A stretch of 5,876 bases of DNA, from contig QMNP01000116.1 of assembly GCA_003647825.1 (NCBI GenBank), positions 1-5,876 on the forward strand. Reading direction: 5' to 3'. Shown piece after piece: positions 4,633-5,876 of the stretch. The stretch comes from Candidatus Cloacimonadota bacterium (GTDB lineage Bacteria; Cloacimonadota; Cloacimonadia; Cloacimonadales; TCS61). Numbering within the stretch: position 1 is the first letter of the stretch; each line of letters opens with the position of its first letter. The translations under genes and the position numbers were made by a program. Below the pieces are notes generated by a model. The model did no database searches. It was not told where the DNA came from and saw only the letters and a program-made list of their open reading frames with translations.

Positions 4633-5876
4633 ATGAAAAAAATAGGATTATTATTAAGTATATTGATTTTTGTAATTAATGTAGCTGCTTTACAAAACAA
4701 TATAATATTTGCAGATAGTTGGACCAGCCAGGGATTAAGTATTAAAGAGCATAGCGACAATTCGTTAATACTGAATTATTCAATCACAGAATTCCAGTTT
4801 GATGAGATTGACATCGACAACGAAATTCTAACGAATATTCTCTTGCCAGGCGTATTTTTACCTAATGATGAAGGTTTGCCTAATTTACCAGGAAGCGGGA
4901 GGTATTTAGCGATACCACAAGGAGCAAAAGCAGAATTAAGAATTCTTGATTATCGAACAGAGAGATATTCTAATCTTGATATAGCTCCAGCACCACGAAT
5001 TCCGCTCGATACTGAAACAGGCCCATTAGAATACAGTAAAAATAGAGATGTTTACAGTTCAAGCATAAATTATCCTGAAAATTTCATTCAATTATCGGAG
5101 CCTTCCAAATTACGCGGTGTAGATGTTGTAATGCTGGGTATAACACCGTTTCAATATAATCCTGTAAGTAAAGAATTGATTGTTTATCGCGATATTGAAA
5201 TTGAAATCAATTTCATAGGTGGGAACAGATATTTTGGAGAAGATCGCTTACGTAATCGATGGTGGGACCCCATTCTTAAGGATACGATCCTGAATTCTGA
5301 CGTACTCCCCGATTTAGATTTCAACAATAGGGAAACAACCCGTGATGGAGCAGAGTATGTTATCATATGCCCGGATGATGTCACATTTTTAGCCTGGGCA
5401 GATTCTATAAAAGCATTCCGGCAAAAACAGGGTATTTCTACAATGATAGTAACCACAACTGCTCTTGGAGGAAATACAGTTGCTGCCATTGAAACATATG
5501 TAGATAATGCTTACAATAACTGGTCAACTCCACCAGCAGCAATATTGCTGTTGGGAGATTATGGAACAGGTACATCTGGAATAAACTCTCAAATATACAC
5601 TCATCCAGCTGGATATCCCGATTTTGTTTCTGACAATAAATTTGCCGATGTTGATGGAGATGAATTACCTGATATTGTCTTTGCCCGAATCACTGCAAAC
5701 AACGAAAGCCAGTTAGAAACAATGATCACAAAATTTCTGGATTATGAACGCAACCCTCCTACAGACACTGATTTTTATGATCATCCCATTACAGCTCTGG
5801 GATGGCAAACTACAAGGTGGTTCCAGATATGTTCGGAAACAATTGGTGGATTCTTAAATAATGAATTGGGGAAAAA
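4633..5876 (+). CDS. Gingipain-type C25 peptidase precursor (3' end missing)
   Basis: At least 414 codons are open to the right edge with no stop. The product looks like a secreted cysteine endopeptidase of the gingipain family. Residues 1-19 form a signal peptide (MKK followed by a long hydrophobic core). Residues about 25-230 match the C25 propeptide, including GLPNLPGSGRYLAIPQGAKA (81-100) and a beta-strand-rich second half ending EIEINFIGG. The catalytic domain starts near EYVIICPDD (241-249). It continues through SIKAFRQKQGISTMIV (258-273), AAILLLGDY (302-310), an acidic Ca-binding-like loop ADVDGDELPDIVFAR (338-352) and KFLDYERNP (367-375), all placed as in gingipains. The catalytic His and Cys would come later and cannot be checked, nor can a C-terminal sorting domain. 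The start is uncertain among three in-frame ATGs (4615, 4621, 4633), with an in-frame stop at 4609-4611. The ATG at 4633 gives the most typical signal peptide and is used here. The gene stands apart from the oxidoreductase, divergently oriented. Confidence 0.88.
   Translation, partial: MKKIGLLLSILIFVINVAALQNNIIFADSWTSQGLSIKEHSDNSLILNYSITEFQFDEIDIDNEILTNILLPGVFLPNDEGLPNLPGSGRYLAIPQGAKAELRILDYRTERYSNLDIAPAPRIPLDTETGPLEYSKNRDVYSSSINYPENFIQLSEPSKLRGVDVVMLGITPFQYNPVSKELIVYRDIEIEINFIGGNRYFGEDRLRNRWWDPILKDTILNSDVLPDLDFNNRETTRDGAEYVIICPDDVTFLAWADSIKAFRQKQGISTMIVTTTALGGNTVAAIETYVDNAYNNWSTPPAAILLLGDYGTGTSGINSQIYTHPAGYPDFVSDNKFADVDGDELPDIVFARITANNESQLETMITKFLDYERNPPTDTDFYDHPITALGWQTTRWFQICSETIGGFLNNELGK

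Noticed and set aside
5184..5489. Open frame on the - strand inside the peptidase gene
   Set aside because: It is antisense to the C25 propeptide and catalytic domain and has no ribosome site or family resemblance.

Overview
The window is AT-rich bacterial DNA with five protein-coding genes, one of them cut off by the right edge. No tRNA, rRNA, CRISPR array, transposase or phage gene was seen. The gene set suggests an anaerobic, Gram-negative-type member of the FCB group. It holds a lipoprotein TlpA-like thioredoxin with a DUF4369-like N-terminus, a gingipain-type (C25) peptidase precursor, an asparaginyl-tRNA synthetase whose C-terminus looks archaeal, and a Gfo/Idh/MocA oxidoreductase of the kind seen beside lipid A genes. 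Candidatus Cloacimonadota or a relative is my best guess. This is inference from protein style and from intergenic repeats, not from a marker gene.

Layout. Positions 1-149 hold repeat-like palindromic DNA and the start signals of the first operon. On the + strand, 150-1247 encodes a membrane-anchored thiol-disulfide protein. It is followed 3 nt later by a TTG-started gene (1251-1829) for a small exported beta-rich protein of unknown function, so the two are probably co-translated. Between this pair and the next gene lies a 296-nt convergent intergenic region (1830-2125) packed with perfect inverted repeats. On the - strand, transcription runs from the Gfo/Idh/MocA oxidoreductase (4465 down to 3488) into asnS (3424 down to 2126). 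The 63-nt gap between them carries a small palindromic interspersed repeat. A 167-nt divergent intergenic region (4466-4632) has candidate sigma-70-like promoters facing both ways. It leads on the + strand to the secreted C25 peptidase precursor, whose signal peptide, propeptide and first half of the catalytic domain are present. The catalytic His and Cys lie beyond the window.

How the genes relate. The first two genes probably form an envelope-protein operon. The oxidoreductase and asnS share a strand and may be co-transcribed, but have no obvious common pathway. The peptidase is an independent secreted-enzyme gene.

I found no clear new defence or biosynthetic system. The observations most worth a second look are the cluster of different palindromes between the convergent genes, the two repeat-family fragments at 16-62 and 3450-3480, and the nine-T tract between the ribosome-binding site and the start codon of the peptidase gene.
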